Assembly (NCBI GenBank): GCA_017546665.1
Contig: JAFYSE010000009.1
Span: 1 to 42,340 of the forward strand
DNA: 42,340 nucleotides
DNA from: Clostridia bacterium
GTDB taxonomy: Bacteria; Bacillota; Clostridia; Oscillospirales; Acutalibacteraceae
Direction of reading: 5' to 3'
The first letter of the stretch is position 1. The number at the start of each line of letters is the position of its first letter. Both the position numbers and the translations under genes were made by a program. This document shows, piece after piece, positions 1-9,238 of this stretch. The notes beneath the pieces are model-generated. The model was not told where the DNA came from and made no database searches. It was given only the letters and a program-made list of their open reading frames with translations.

Positions 1-54
1 TAATATTAAAAATATGAAAAATATAAATATTTAAAATATTGATATTTAAAATAT
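1..54. repeat. Continuation of the 15-bp AT-rich partition-site-like array
   Basis: The first bases repeat the pattern that fills 41979-42340: units beginning AAATA and carrying AATA-N4-TATT. When the window end is joined to its start, the phase is kept except for one 14-nt unit at the join and 9-nt short units nearby. The array stops around position 54, before the terminator of the giant gene. This supports a circular molecule opened inside the array, although one base may be missing at the join. Confidence 0.75.
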
Positions 55-89
55 AACTAATTAAGTTGAAAATTACAAGAGCAAAATAA

Positions 90-124
90 AAAAGCCCCTA
101 CCCACGCGGGATAGGAGCTTTTTC
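90..124 (-). terminator. Intrinsic terminator after the giant gene
   Basis: Read on the minus strand, arms AAAGCTCCTA and TAGGGGCTTT (one mismatch) enclose an inner CCC/GGG pairing and are followed by a T run. It lies directly after the stop codon of the 2128-aa gene and probably ends the late transcript. Confidence 0.75.
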
Positions 125-3100
125 TTAGTATGACAAGTCGTACTTGCCGCCTCTTTGAACAACATGTTTTGTAACGCCTTTTTTGTTGGTTCCTGGGTTT
201 CCATATGCTGCATAAATACTTTGTGCTTCAGCAAGATTTTTAGCATTTGCGTTAAGATAAGGGATCATTTCATCCTCAGAAATATTACCATTTCCGTAGC
301 TCTTTCCTCGGCTTTCGTCGCCCCATTTATCAATAACGTCTCTAGTTTCATAGAACTTTTCGGGTGTAAGATTAGGTATTACACCTTTTGCTTTTTGATA
401 AGTCGGGTCTTTTTCAGGCTTATAATTTATACCTGCGACATAGCCATAAGGATTTGCGTCGGGCTTTGCGTCTGGGTCGATATATGAGTAGTAAATTGCT
501 TTTTCATTCTTGCTAAGTGTAGGCAAACTTGAATCAATAGCACTTTTGATTTTTGCTTTTTCCTGTGATCCACGAAGTGCCTTTTTGACTTTTGAATAGT
601 TCTGTAAGCCTTTTTCACCGTACTTATCAAGAACTGCCTGTGCTCCGGCAGAATCGCTAACATCGTATTTTGAATTAAGAAATTTACGGTGTGTATACTC
701 AATAAGACCTTTAGCCTTTCCGCTCTTATATGCTTGGTATGCTGCATCGTCAGGGTTATAGCTTGGCTCTATAGCGTTCTTTCCGACTTTCATAGCTATA
801 CTGTTAATATCCTTAACAATACTTTCTTTTTCTTCAGGCTTAAGACTTGAGAACCATTTGTCTTTAGCAAAAGCGTCTCTAATATCATACTCAGCTTTTC
901 CATATGCCTTTGAAGCCTTGGTGTATTTCTTAGGTGATACACGATTGTCTTTTGAGTCCTTAAAACTTGATTGCCATTTTGGAAGAGTGCTTGCATTCTT
1001 TTCTACTTCGTATGCTTCACGGCTCATTTTATCAGCTTTTGTCTCGTTGATATCTGAAAGATAGCCGGGGCTTAACATCTGATATGCAAGATTTATTCCT
1101 GCATTGTCAGAAGGTCCGTTATTTTGTTCTCTTCCGTATGTATCAACGTAAGGCTCATTAAGCGTTGAAAGACCGGGTATTTTATTCATCTGCTTTTTAA
1201 GCTGCTTATCAATTACGCCTGCAACACCTTCTTTATCGGTATACGTAGAACGTCTCGTGTTGTCGATAGTCCTTGCTATTTGACCGCTTGCTGTTGGTAT
1301 GCCCTGCGAGATATAACCCATTCCAATATTATAGCCAAGAAGCGGCAATATGTTCATTGCTTCATCGTTTCTAGCGTAAGAAGATGCAGTCTCAAGAGTA
1401 TCTTTTATACCCTGAAGCATTGACATTTCTATCATGGGGTCAGTCAGTCTGTTTGCAGCTTCTACATAAGTATTTATATTGTTGTAGAAATCATCTATAC
1501 CCTTACCTGTTGAATCCCATAACCTTGCAGCTTCAGCGCCAACAGTAAGAGGCATTACAGAAGGTGCAGCCCAGTCAATAGTATAAGACTTTCCATTTAT
1601 CTCTATAGCATAGTTTTGGTGTCCCTCAAGCTGATCTTGGTACTTTGTGTCAGGCTCACTAAGGTGAAGTATTCCCTTGTTGTAAAGATAGAATCCAAGT
1701 GCAGTAAGGCCCGTACCCGTAAGAGTTTTAGCCCAACTCTCGATAACATCTGAAGCAAGTTCTTTTGTTATCTCTTTACCTTTGCTGTTCTTATATACAT
1801 CTGCAAGGTTCCCGGCTCTTTTGCCTGTATTTTCATAAACAAGCTTCCCGGTACGTCTTATGCTGTCTATGGCCCCTAAAGGTGAGTATTCAACACCACT
1901 CTTTAAAATATTTGCAGTTGCAGTTTTAAATGGCACTTGCCCTTCAATCAAAATGCTTCCTATGCCTGTTCCTTTTTCTCTTGATATTTTCGACCACTCA
2001 GCAATAGTATTAGCTATTTTGTTGTCTTCATGGAACGTTGCATACTCAGCTTGTTTTACCGCATAGTCTCTAGCTTTATTAAGCTTTGCTACATTGTCAG
2101 TCAGTTCTTCAATCCGTGCTTTTTCAGCATTTGTAAGTAGCTTAGTATCGCCAAGATTTTTAAGCCTCTGAAGTTCATCTTCAGCCTTAAATATACTCTC
2201 GTCAAGCCCGTTAGCTTTCAGATATCCTGCAAGTGAAGTAGAGTACTTTCTTTTTGCCGCAGAATAGTCATTTATTCCGGCGTTAGTTGCTTTTTCATAA
2301 AGTTTTAAAAGCTTTGAATTAAAAACGCTTTTTGCTTTTCTTAAAGCGTTCTTGTCCATTTTTTCATATTTTGAACCAATAAGCTGTCTATAGCGGCTTA
2401 TATCAGCATCTTCAGCGCAGGTCTTTATAAGTGAGCTGTCAGCGGCGGGGTTAAGTACACTTTTGGTTCTTTGTATGCCTTCCCCTCCTGCTGCCTTCAT
2501 TGCTTTATCAATTCCGGCTTCTGCTATAGCTGCAATATTGTTTGATATTCCTGTGACAACGTTAAACGTATCGTTTCCGATCCTGTTTCTTATCATTGTC
2601 TTAGGATTGCCAAGCATAGCAAGATAACGCCAAGTCTCAAAAATTTCTCTAGGAGTTGCTTTATCGGGGAGGATATCTTCCGCAAGAAGCCTGTAAGCTT
2701 CAAGCTGTCCTTCAACAAAAGGCTTGCTATTTTCGTCAAATCGAGAAATCTCTTTAAAGATATTGTTTACTTCAGCAAGGGTTTCATCTGATATTCCAAA
2801 ATGTCCCGTTGCTAATTTAGTGTCAAGAGCTTGTGCAAGGTCTTCTTTACTTGCACCATTGTTAATAAGGTTAGCAAGGTACTCCACATCATTGTCACTA
2901 AATTGAACATCAAAAGATGCAGCTTCTTTACTAAGAGTATTTCTTACTTCATCCGTTATCTGTGCAAGTGTAGGCGTCTGCTTTTCAACACGCACCTGCT
3001 CGTTTACAAGTGAGTTAAGCGCGTTCATAAGCTTCCTGTTTGTAGGCTGCGGAATTGGTAAACTTTCATCAAGCGTATACCACTCACCTGTTTTAAGCTT

Positions 3101-6100
3101 GTGTTCAATCTCGCTCGTGATCTGCCAAACAGGAATAGATTTGTCTTCTGCAAGTGTTGTAAGATACTCGATATCATTAACGTTAAAGTGCTCGTTAACG
3201 CTTCCGACTTCTCTTTCAAGCTCTGCAATAACGCCTTTTTTAATCTCTTCATGTGTAAGAGGTTTTGCGATTTGTCCGTTAGGTTTTTTATAACCCATAT
3301 CAGCAAGAGCTTTAGCAATACGGTTATTGCCTTCTTTTCTCTTTACATTTCGAGAACCCCAAGTATTAACAATATCATCCTGTACGCTGTGAGCATCGCT
3401 TAGAGCTCCTGCGAAAGTATTTTTGTTAAGTTCTGCGGATGCCTGAACAATTCGGCCGCCACCTCTTTGAACTGTAGACATTTTTTGGCCCAGTCTGTCG
3501 GCATTTCTTAGCGACTGAATATCGCCGATATCTTCTAGCCTTTTAATTTCATCGATAGTTGCTTTAATATCAGCTTCGTCAAAATCAGCATAGTCTTTAT
3601 TAAGAAGGTCTTTAACAACGCTTTGACTATTCTGATACCTCCTTAAAGCTTCTGCCCTCTGTTCTGCCTCAGAATATACCCTATAAGCGTAATTTTTTTC
3701 GGGCATGAATTTGCCCCATCCCTGCTTTTCTGCGGTATTTGTTCTAAACTTTGACGTTTTCCATTCAGCGTTTTTACCACCACCAAAGAATTGTAAATTA
3801 TCGGCGCCCGGAACTTTTTTTTGTGTTACATTGTCTATAGCTTGTTCTACAAGATCCTCTTCTTCATCAACAAGACCGTTCTCTTTTGCCCATCTTTCCA
3901 TCTCTTCAGCCGTCTTTTTGAAAAGAGGTTTTTCGTCCTGGTTAATAGCATAGGGGCGTTTTCCGCTTGTATCGATATTCTCTCTTGGTACTGGTTCAAG
4001 ATTATCAAGCCAAGATTCTGTAGTGTTCGGTACGTTTTCAGGCACACTGTTTTCAAGCTCGTTTATTAAATCAGCGGCTTCCTGAGAAGAATCTTCAATA
4101 GACTGTACGCTTCTGTCATATATAGGTCTTCCTATCTGATTTCCAAAACTTCCGCTGTTAAAATCCCTTGAAATCTCAGGATCAATATCTTTCATAGCAC
4201 GCGCATATCTCTTACGTGCAGCATCAAGCGTCTTTTTAGCTGTGTTTGCTTCGTCTATGCTTCCGCTAAACATTGCCTTATCCACATAGTCAGAATAAGC
4301 CTCATTAACGGCGGCCCATTCCTTAAGCGCCTTTTCATCCGTAACGCTTTCCATTATGCCGGATCTCTCAACCTTATTAAGAGGCTCCGCTATCTCAACA
4401 AAGCGAGAATCGAGTTTATCCCATACTTCATCGGGAAGGTCAAGAGTTGAAGGTCTAGCATTGATTGCTTCTGCGGTTTCGCCTATAGTTTCCCTTGTAA
4501 ATGGCGTTTTTTCTCCAAGTATAGGATTTAATGTATCTATATCTTCATTCATTGTCGGAAGCCTTCTGTTTAAGTCTTCTCTTACGAAAGAATTTCTTGC
4601 GTTTAAATCCTGTCTTACAAAAGGCTCAGTAGGTTTTCTAAGCTCTGGGATAGTAGCCTGCTTTATGGGTTCAGCAAGATCGTTTACGGCATTATTAGCC
4701 CTGTATTCGTCCATAAGCGCCGCAAGCTGCTTATTTTGTGAAGCGTCAAGGTCTTCAGGCGTAAAGATATTCTTCATGCCCGAATCGTCTTTAAACTGGC
4801 TATTATAGTCATTCATAAGCTCCGAAAACTGCCTATTATTAGCTTCGATAGGATTTGTATTTAAACGTGCAAGTTCTTCAGATGGTAGAACACTTGGAGT
4901 ATCAAACTTTGGTATCTGTTTTGTAGCGTTCTTTATGTCTCTTACTGCACCTGTTACGTCCATAGATTTAAGCACATCAGCGTTGTTGCCTACAGACTTT
5001 CCAAGTGCTTCATAAAGTGCCTGTTCAGATTTCCCAAGACCATACTGTGCACCGGGAATAACAAGATTAGTAAAGGCATCAAAAGCGCCCTGTTTTGCAA
5101 GCTCGTTTCCTTCTTCTTTAGTTATCTTCCCATCCTCCATCATTTCCGCCAGAGTAGGAATTATATCAAGCACTATATCCTGTGCGTTCTGCCCAAGTTG
5201 ATTAAGCGCAAAACGTCCCGCCTTGCTTGTCACTCCAAGGCCTTTGCCGATTGAGTCAAAAACAGGATTTGTCACATAGTACATTGCAAGCTGAGTCGCA
5301 GCATTTCCGGCGCCAAAAGCTCCCGGATGCTGTGCCTTTGCAGTCTCTTCCTCTCTCCTTAAATCGGCATAATTCTTATTAAGTCGCGCTCTTAATGCGT
5401 CTGCTTTTTCTCGAACTCTTGCGCGGTTATCGAAACCGCTTCCAGTCAATTCATCAACTATCTGTGCCGTCGGCTCTGCAAGAGACTGATAAACGTCAGC
5501 GCTTGCATCTGCAAGAAACTTTGAGACTCTAAAGGGAGTCTTCGCTGCACCTCTAGCAGCAGATTCCGCAACGCTTTTTTTAGGGACAGCGCCTTTTTTC
5601 TGATTTTTTCCTTTAATCTTTGTCTTTTCCAAGGCAAAGTCTTCTTCGGTAATACCCGTATTTGGAAGATTATATTTGCTAAGATCAAGCTGTTTTACAC
5701 TGCCGCCGACAACATCTTTTTTCTTAAAAGCTTCATCGGCCTTGCTCTTTCTGGGATTCATATAATAATCTTCCTGAAGTTCGTGAACTCTTTTGGCCGC
5801 ACTTACAGCGTTATCAATAGCCTTTTTACCGCCGTGCGTTTTGCCTATCTGAAGCTTAAGAGTATCTTTCTTTTTGCCGTCAAGAACAGCTTCAGCATAC
5901 TTTGTAAGTTCAGCATCAGATAAAGTCCTTAAATAGTTCCCTTTTGCATCTGTGACGATAGGGGTAAAGTTACCTGCTTTGTCACCCTTAGTATTTGTAT
6001 AGGTACTACTAAATACTGTTGCTTCTCCATCCCCTGCATCTTTCCATCCGGCTTTCTTAAGTTCACTCGTATTTACTTTAGGACGGTTAAACAGATCCAC

Positions 6101-6511
6101 TGTGCCGCCTTGTTCAAGGCTTGCCATCTCAGGATAATTTGTCGCATTGACAGAACGCTTGTTAAGTTCTGACATGACGTCGGAATGAGTAAGATATTTT
6201 TTCTTTTCCTTGGGTTCTACGGCCTTCTTGGTTGCTTTGGGCGCAGTAGTGGCCTCTACGCTCTTTTGGGTTCCTTTAGGCACACTTGTAGCCTCTTTCG
6301 CCTTCTTTCTTTCATCAAGCCATGCATTGTAATGTTCCTGAATTTTCGCAGTCGTAGCCTTGGTATTTTGCCACTCGTCATAGGTCTTTTGTATCTTATC
6401 AAGATTAGCCTGCGAAGTAGGGCTCTGATCTCCGTAAAGCTGACTTGTAATCATCTGCTCATACATTTGCTGTTTTATAGGTATCTGTTTTTCTTTCTTC
6501 TGTTTAGCCAT
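125..6511 (-). CDS. Giant 2128-aa phage protein, putative internal virion or ejection protein
   Basis: This is the longest gene in the window and the last of the late operon. GGGAGG about eight bases upstream supports the ATG at 6511. The N-terminal 110 residues are Lys/Glu rich. Alanine- and glycine-rich hydrophobic helices follow around residues 310-515, then long charged helical stretches, a segment around 1290-1350 (RYLAMLGNPKTMIRNR), and a hydrophobic segment near 1595 followed by YTIDWAAPSVMPL. No peptidase, nuclease or polymerase motif was recognised. From memory, the last two segments resemble portions of very large phage polyvalent or virion proteins, but no family assignment could be made. 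Position after the tail genes and the lack of a tape measure favour a protein packaged in the capsid and ejected with DNA, as in podoviruses. That role is inferred. Confidence 0.7.
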   Translation of the reverse strand: MAKQKKEKQIPIKQQMYEQMITSQLYGDQSPTSQANLDKIQKTYDEWQNTKATTAKIQEHYNAWLDERKKAKEATSVPKGTQKSVEATTAPKATKKAVEPKEKKKYLTHSDVMSELNKRSVNATNYPEMASLEQGGTVDLFNRPKVNTSELKKAGWKDAGDGEATVFSSTYTNTKGDKAGNFTPIVTDAKGNYLRTLSDAELTKYAEAVLDGKKKDTLKLQIGKTHGGKKAIDNAVSAAKRVHELQEDYYMNPRKSKADEAFKKKDVVGGSVKQLDLSKYNLPNTGITEEDFALEKTKIKGKNQKKGAVPKKSVAESAARGAAKTPFRVSKFLADASADVYQSLAEPTAQIVDELTGSGFDNRARVREKADALRARLNKNYADLRREEETAKAQHPGAFGAGNAATQLAMYYVTNPVFDSIGKGLGVTSKAGRFALNQLGQNAQDIVLDIIPTLAEMMEDGKITKEEGNELAKQGAFDAFTNLVIPGAQYGLGKSEQALYEALGKSVGNNADVLKSMDVTGAVRDIKNATKQIPKFDTPSVLPSEELARLNTNPIEANNRQFSELMNDYNSQFKDDSGMKNIFTPEDLDASQNKQLAALMDEYRANNAVNDLAEPIKQATIPELRKPTEPFVRQDLNARNSFVREDLNRRLPTMNEDIDTLNPILGEKTPFTRETIGETAEAINARPSTLDLPDEVWDKLDSRFVEIAEPLNKVERSGIMESVTDEKALKEWAAVNEAYSDYVDKAMFSGSIDEANTAKKTLDAARKRYARAMKDIDPEISRDFNSGSFGNQIGRPIYDRSVQSIEDSSQEAADLINELENSVPENVPNTTESWLDNLEPVPRENIDTSGKRPYAINQDEKPLFKKTAEEMERWAKENGLVDEEEDLVEQAIDNVTQKKVPGADNLQFFGGGKNAEWKTSKFRTNTAEKQGWGKFMPEKNYAYRVYSEAEQRAEALRRYQNSQSVVKDLLNKDYADFDEADIKATIDEIKRLEDIGDIQSLRNADRLGQKMSTVQRGGGRIVQASAELNKNTFAGALSDAHSVQDDIVNTWGSRNVKRKEGNNRIAKALADMGYKKPNGQIAKPLTHEEIKKGVIAELEREVGSVNEHFNVNDIEYLTTLAEDKSIPVWQITSEIEHKLKTGEWYTLDESLPIPQPTNRKLMNALNSLVNEQVRVEKQTPTLAQITDEVRNTLSKEAASFDVQFSDNDVEYLANLINNGASKEDLAQALDTKLATGHFGISDETLAEVNNIFKEISRFDENSKPFVEGQLEAYRLLAEDILPDKATPREIFETWRYLAMLGNPKTMIRNRIGNDTFNVVTGISNNIAAIAEAGIDKAMKAAGGEGIQRTKSVLNPAADSSLIKTCAEDADISRYRQLIGSKYEKMDKNALRKAKSVFNSKLLKLYEKATNAGINDYSAAKRKYSTSLAGYLKANGLDESIFKAEDELQRLKNLGDTKLLTNAEKARIEELTDNVAKLNKARDYAVKQAEYATFHEDNKIANTIAEWSKISREKGTGIGSILIEGQVPFKTATANILKSGVEYSPLGAIDSIRRTGKLVYENTGKRAGNLADVYKNSKGKEITKELASDVIESWAKTLTGTGLTALGFYLYNKGILHLSEPDTKYQDQLEGHQNYAIEINGKSYTIDWAAPSVMPLTVGAEAARLWDSTGKGIDDFYNNINTYVEAANRLTDPMIEMSMLQGIKDTLETASSYARNDEAMNILPLLGYNIGMGYISQGIPTASGQIARTIDNTRRSTYTDKEGVAGVIDKQLKKQMNKIPGLSTLNEPYVDTYGREQNNGPSDNAGINLAYQMLSPGYLSDINETKADKMSREAYEVEKNASTLPKWQSSFKDSKDNRVSPKKYTKASKAYGKAEYDIRDAFAKDKWFSSLKPEEKESIVKDINSIAMKVGKNAIEPSYNPDDAAYQAYKSGKAKGLIEYTHRKFLNSKYDVSDSAGAQAVLDKYGEKGLQNYSKVKKALRGSQEKAKIKSAIDSSLPTLSKNEKAIYYSYIDPDAKPDANPYGYVAGINYKPEKDPTYQKAKGVIPNLTPEKFYETRDVIDKWGDESRGKSYGNGNISEDEMIPYLNANAKNLAEAQSIYAAYGNPGTNKKGVTKHVVQRGGKYDLSY

Positions 6512-6529
6512 CTAAAGCCTCCCAAAAAA

Positions 6530-6552
6530 AAGAGGGCATCACCTGCCCTCTT
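6530..6552 (-). terminator. Terminator between the 380-aa gene and the giant gene
   Basis: On the minus strand, 9-nt arms AAGAGGGCA/TGCCCTCTT around a 5-nt loop are followed by eight T residues. It overlaps the stop of the upstream gene and ends just before the GGGAGG ribosome site of the giant gene, so it may reduce expression of the giant relative to the genes before it. Confidence 0.75.
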
Positions 6553-7693
6553 AAATAGTTATGCCAAGGTCTGCGAAAAGGTTAGCTACATCTGTAAGTG
6601 CAAGTTCGCCTCTTTCCATAGCCTCAAATGCTCTCTCTTCTACCTGCCTTACTGTAGCACCCTTCTGAACATCAAGCTTAAGCTGTTCAAGAAGCTTGTT
6701 ATAGTTGCTTCCCTGCGAAGCACTCTGCGCCTGCTGTGCATTACCTGCTACATACTCATTCGTAGCCTTTGTAGGGTCAAATGTGTACTGTCCCTGTCTT
6801 GCAAGTACGCTCTTAAGCGCATTGACATAGTTCTGATCCATAGCAAGATTTTCTGTTGAAGGCCTGTAGCTTGCCTCAAGGTTATTTCTTGCGTTTTCTG
6901 CCGCGTTCTCAAGCTGCATCCTCTGAAGGCCAAGGTTAGACATTGCAGAATTGTAACTCTGAAGAGCTCCCGCAAGGTTATCTCCGTATGTCTGGTCGAG
7001 ATTAGCGATACTTTTATTAAGAGCTTCGTTGATTCCGGCACGGGATGCACCGTACTGGTTCTCAAGACTTCCCATTGTTGTTTCTGTCGCACCGCCGTTA
7101 TAACCCATTGCCGCAAGTCTCTGATTAAGATTTCTACGGGTGAGCATATTGTTGATATATGCTTCCTGTAAGGACTTCTCAGCATCGGTATTTACTTCAC
7201 CTAGCGATTTTTCTCTTGCCGCGTTAAGTCTGTCAACCGTACTGTCGTAGTTACTTCTAAGATTTCCGGCTGCATTGTTGTAAGAACTTTCTATACGAGA
7301 CATATTTCTTTCATACGCTTCGTTTGCAGCCTGTCTAAGCGCCGCAAGTCTTGCGGCTTCAGCTTCAGCTTGGGCGCGTGCGATAGCTTCATAGTCAATA
7401 TACTGTCCATAATCTACAGCCGAAGCGGAAGTTCCTGAACCCGTTCCTTTTTTACTGCCACCACTTCCACTGCTTCCACCACCTGTTTTAGTCTGATACG
7501 CTTTAGATCCCATTAAGTCTTCAACAGTCTTTTTTGCAAGAATGTTTTTTACTAACTGGTTATTGTCGGTTCTAGTGGCGTAGTTTATATCTCTAAGTAT
7601 GGCGTTTGTAACGTTTTTGGGGTTAACATCGGCATTAGTCACAGCGCCCGCAGGAATCTTTACGTTTTTTATTCCACCGCCTATTTCATACAT
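6551..7693 (-). CDS. 380-aa coiled-coil virion-associated protein
   Basis: AAGGAG nine bases upstream supports the ATG at 7693. Residues 1-70 are a compact polar domain. A Gly/Ser linker (about 70-92) follows, then a long Ala/Glu/Arg coiled coil (about 95-290) with repeated Asn-rich heptads, and a C-terminal helical domain. The architecture suits an internal or adaptor virion protein. It sits between small structural genes and the giant gene, so a packaged or ejected role is likely. No named family was recognised and no enzyme motif is visible. Confidence 0.65.
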   Translation of the reverse strand: MYEIGGGIKNVKIPAGAVTNADVNPKNVTNAILRDINYATRTDNNQLVKNILAKKTVEDLMGSKAYQTKTGGGSSGSGGSKKGTGSGTSASAVDYGQYIDYEAIARAQAEAEAARLAALRQAANEAYERNMSRIESSYNNAAGNLRSNYDSTVDRLNAAREKSLGEVNTDAEKSLQEAYINNMLTRRNLNQRLAAMGYNGGATETTMGSLENQYGASRAGINEALNKSIANLDQTYGDNLAGALQSYNSAMSNLGLQRMQLENAAENARNNLEASYRPSTENLAMDQNYVNALKSVLARQGQYTFDPTKATNEYVAGNAQQAQSASQGSNYNKLLEQLKLDVQKGATVRQVEERAFEAMERGELALTDVANLFADLGITI

Positions 7694-7718
7694 GCTCGTT
7701 ACTCCTTTTCTTCAAAAG

Positions 7719-7748
7719 AAGGGGGTTATACGTTCGTATAACCCCCTT
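7719..7748 (-). terminator. 30-bp palindromic hairpin upstream of the 380-aa gene
   Basis: Perfect 14-nt arms (AAGGGGGTTATACG and its complement) surround only two unpaired bases. On the minus strand the stem is followed by a pyrimidine-rich stretch. It lies between the genes ending at 7755 and starting at 7693. It could be an intrinsic terminator, an mRNA-stabilising hairpin, or a DNA-level palindrome. Confidence 0.6.
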
Positions 7749-7754
7749 GACACA

Positions 7755-8057
7755 TCACTTGAACGCTTCCTGCTTTGCACTTATCTTGGACGCCCACTTT
7801 ATCTGCCGCTCGTGCAAATACTCATAAAGCACCTGCATTGCTTCGGGAACATCATTATTTTTCTTATACTCATTGATTATGTTTTTCACATTATCGTGAA
7901 GCATAGTAACGTGTCCCATCTCAGCAAGCGATAACTTGTAATAAGTATCTGCAAGCTGCGGATATTCGTCTCTGACCTTATAAGCGCATTTGATGTAGCG
8001 TTCTGCATCTTCAAGTTCTGAATCGATTTTCTGAGATATCTTCTTTATTATCTCCAT
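7755..8057 (-). CDS. 100-aa helical, ferritin-like-fold phage protein
   Basis: An all-helical protein with helices around 1-30, 33-65 and 70-98. The stretch LSLAEMGHVTMLHD contains the Glu-x-x-His spacing seen in ferritin-like four-helix bundles. A second ExxH-type site is not clear, so iron binding is not claimed. The start has GAGGTAG upstream. It lies inside the late operon after the 183-aa membrane-associated gene. Similar small helical proteins are familiar in Firmicutes prophages beside structural genes. The role is unknown. Confidence 0.65.
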   Translation of the reverse strand: MEIIKKISQKIDSELEDAERYIKCAYKVRDEYPQLADTYYKLSLAEMGHVTMLHDNVKNIINEYKKNNDVPEAMQVLYEYLHERQIKWASKISAKQEAFK

Positions 8058-8069
8058 ACTGCTACCTCA

Positions 8070-8621
8070 TTATGGTGTTGTAGTAGAAGCTGCTGCTGTT
8101 ACGGGTGTCCACTTACCCATAACAGAAAGAAGATACTGGCTCTGCTCTGCATTTACAGATTTGTTCTGCTCGTTCTGAAGTGCAATCTGTGTGTCCTGAA
8201 GCCTGTTCTCAAGAAGCATCGTCTTGATAGAGCAACAGCACTCATTCATCTGCGCACCAAGAGCGGCAATACTCTGTCTTACATCAGCGAATCCACCCGC
8301 AATGTTCTGATTTACAGCATTAAATCCGTTTACTGCTGTAAGAACATTGGTGTTGTTCTGATTGCTCAGGAACATCGTCTGATTGTCTATAAGACGTGCT
8401 GACTCATAGTTGTTGTTGGCAGAACTTAAAAGAACATCCCGGATGCCTTCCTGTGTGGCCTGATTATTAACCGCTTCGTTTACGTCCTGTACCGTAGCAA
8501 AGTTAGGCATAGGAACACCGCCGCGGTTGCCGCCAAACCCAAAACCGCCACCAAATAAAATAGCGATTATAAGGAAGGCTCCAAGCCAGTCAGAAGACAT
8601 AAATGATCCATTGTCTGACAT
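8070..8621 (-). CDS. 183-aa phage structural protein with N-terminal membrane segment and CCC motif
   Basis: TAGGAGG upstream supports the ATG at 8621 rather than a start 13 codons earlier. Residues 10-25 are strongly hydrophobic (LGAFLIIAILFGGG) and run into a Gly/Phe-rich stretch. A polar helical rod with many Asn/Gln residues follows, then a Cys-Cys-Cys motif near the middle (ECCCSIKTMLLENRLQD) and a Thr-rich tail. Proteins with this membrane-plus-ECCC layout recur in Firmicutes prophages close to lysin genes, but their function is not known to me. Membrane association is read from sequence, and a virion role is inferred from position. Confidence 0.65.
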   Translation of the reverse strand: MSDNGSFMSSDWLGAFLIIAILFGGGFGFGGNRGGVPMPNFATVQDVNEAVNNQATQEGIRDVLLSSANNNYESARLIDNQTMFLSNQNNTNVLTAVNGFNAVNQNIAGGFADVRQSIAALGAQMNECCCSIKTMLLENRLQDTQIALQNEQNKSVNAEQSQYLLSVMGKWTPVTAAASTTTP

Positions 8622-8667
8622 AATATTTCCTCCTATTAAAATTTTTATATCATCTTGCAAGATTGAC

Positions 8668-8928
8668 CTATTTCATAAAAGAACTTAGCTTACTCATAAT
8701 GGAATTTTTAGCCACGTTTATATCCTGTCCATTCTGTGAGTATAAAGTCTCTGCGGCTTTTGACGGGTCAGATAAATCAAGGCCCTTAAGCTGCGGGTTA
8801 GTCTTTGCTAAATTTTGCAAGAATGACTGAGGGCTCTCACCCCGCATCATAGCGCCAAAAGCCTGCATCATTACATTATTCTGCGGATTCTGACTTGCGT
8901 TTAGCACTTGTAGAATTGGATTTTGCAT
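8668..8928 (-). CDS. 86-aa small phage protein of unknown function
   Basis: The preferred start is the ATG at 8928, preceded by AGGAAACAGTT, not the longer frame that reaches back to 8979. It overlaps the end of the preceding gene (8876) by 53 nt, which suggests translational coupling. The protein is short, rich in Gln/Asn/Ser/Met and predicted helical, with no Cys motif, membrane segment or recognised domain. Its position among late genes suggests a minor virion or morphogenesis protein. Confidence 0.6.
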   Translation of the reverse strand: MQNPILQVLNASQNPQNNVMMQAFGAMMRGESPQSFLQNLAKTNPQLKGLDLSDPSKAAETLYSQNGQDINVAKNSIMSKLSSFMK

Positions 8929-9226
8929 TAACTGTTTCCTCCAACTTTGTGATCCTGTCTTCCAGTGACTTATACACATCTACTTCTTTTTCCTCTTCGT
9001 GAGGCTTTATATCATAAGCGAGAAGCGTTTTATATCCGGCTCCGTCTGTCTGTGCAAGCCATACGATAGGCGCCGACGTATCAAGTAAAAGAGCGCTTGA
9101 ATCTGGGGCAAGCTGAAAAGCATTTGCACCGCCTTTTCCATTTACTTTTATAATTTCCTGTTTCTGCGCCTGTTGCAAAGAGTTCTGAAGAAGCATCTGC
9201 GATAGTTGCTGATTGTAAGGGAACAT
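8876..9226 (-). CDS. 116-aa phage protein with C-terminal coiled coil
   Basis: AGGAGG before the ATG at 9226 makes the start clear. The N-terminal 30 residues are Gln/Leu-rich helix. A compact middle (about 35-75) includes WLAQTDGAGYKTLLAYDI, and the C-terminal part has an acidic patch and a short heptad region (DRITKLEETV), ending in a Ser/Lys-rich tail. It lies between the lysin gene and the 86-aa gene. Similar proteins occur near lysis genes in gut Firmicutes phages, but no function is established from the sequence. Confidence 0.6.
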   Translation of the reverse strand: MFPYNQQLSQMLLQNSLQQAQKQEIIKVNGKGGANAFQLAPDSSALLLDTSAPIVWLAQTDGAGYKTLLAYDIKPHEEEKEVDVYKSLEDRITKLEETVNAKSNSTSAKRKSESAE

Positions 9227-9238
9227 TAAATATCCTCC

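Noticed and set aside
4356..4808. Plus-strand frame of 150 codons inside the giant gene
   Set aside because: A Ser/Leu-rich mirror frame with no ribosome site, nested in a well-supported gene.
6185..6859. Plus-strand 224-codon frame opposite the start of the giant gene
   Set aside because: Crosses a terminator and two clear minus-strand genes. Its Leu/Ser/Phe-rich product is typical of an antisense shadow.
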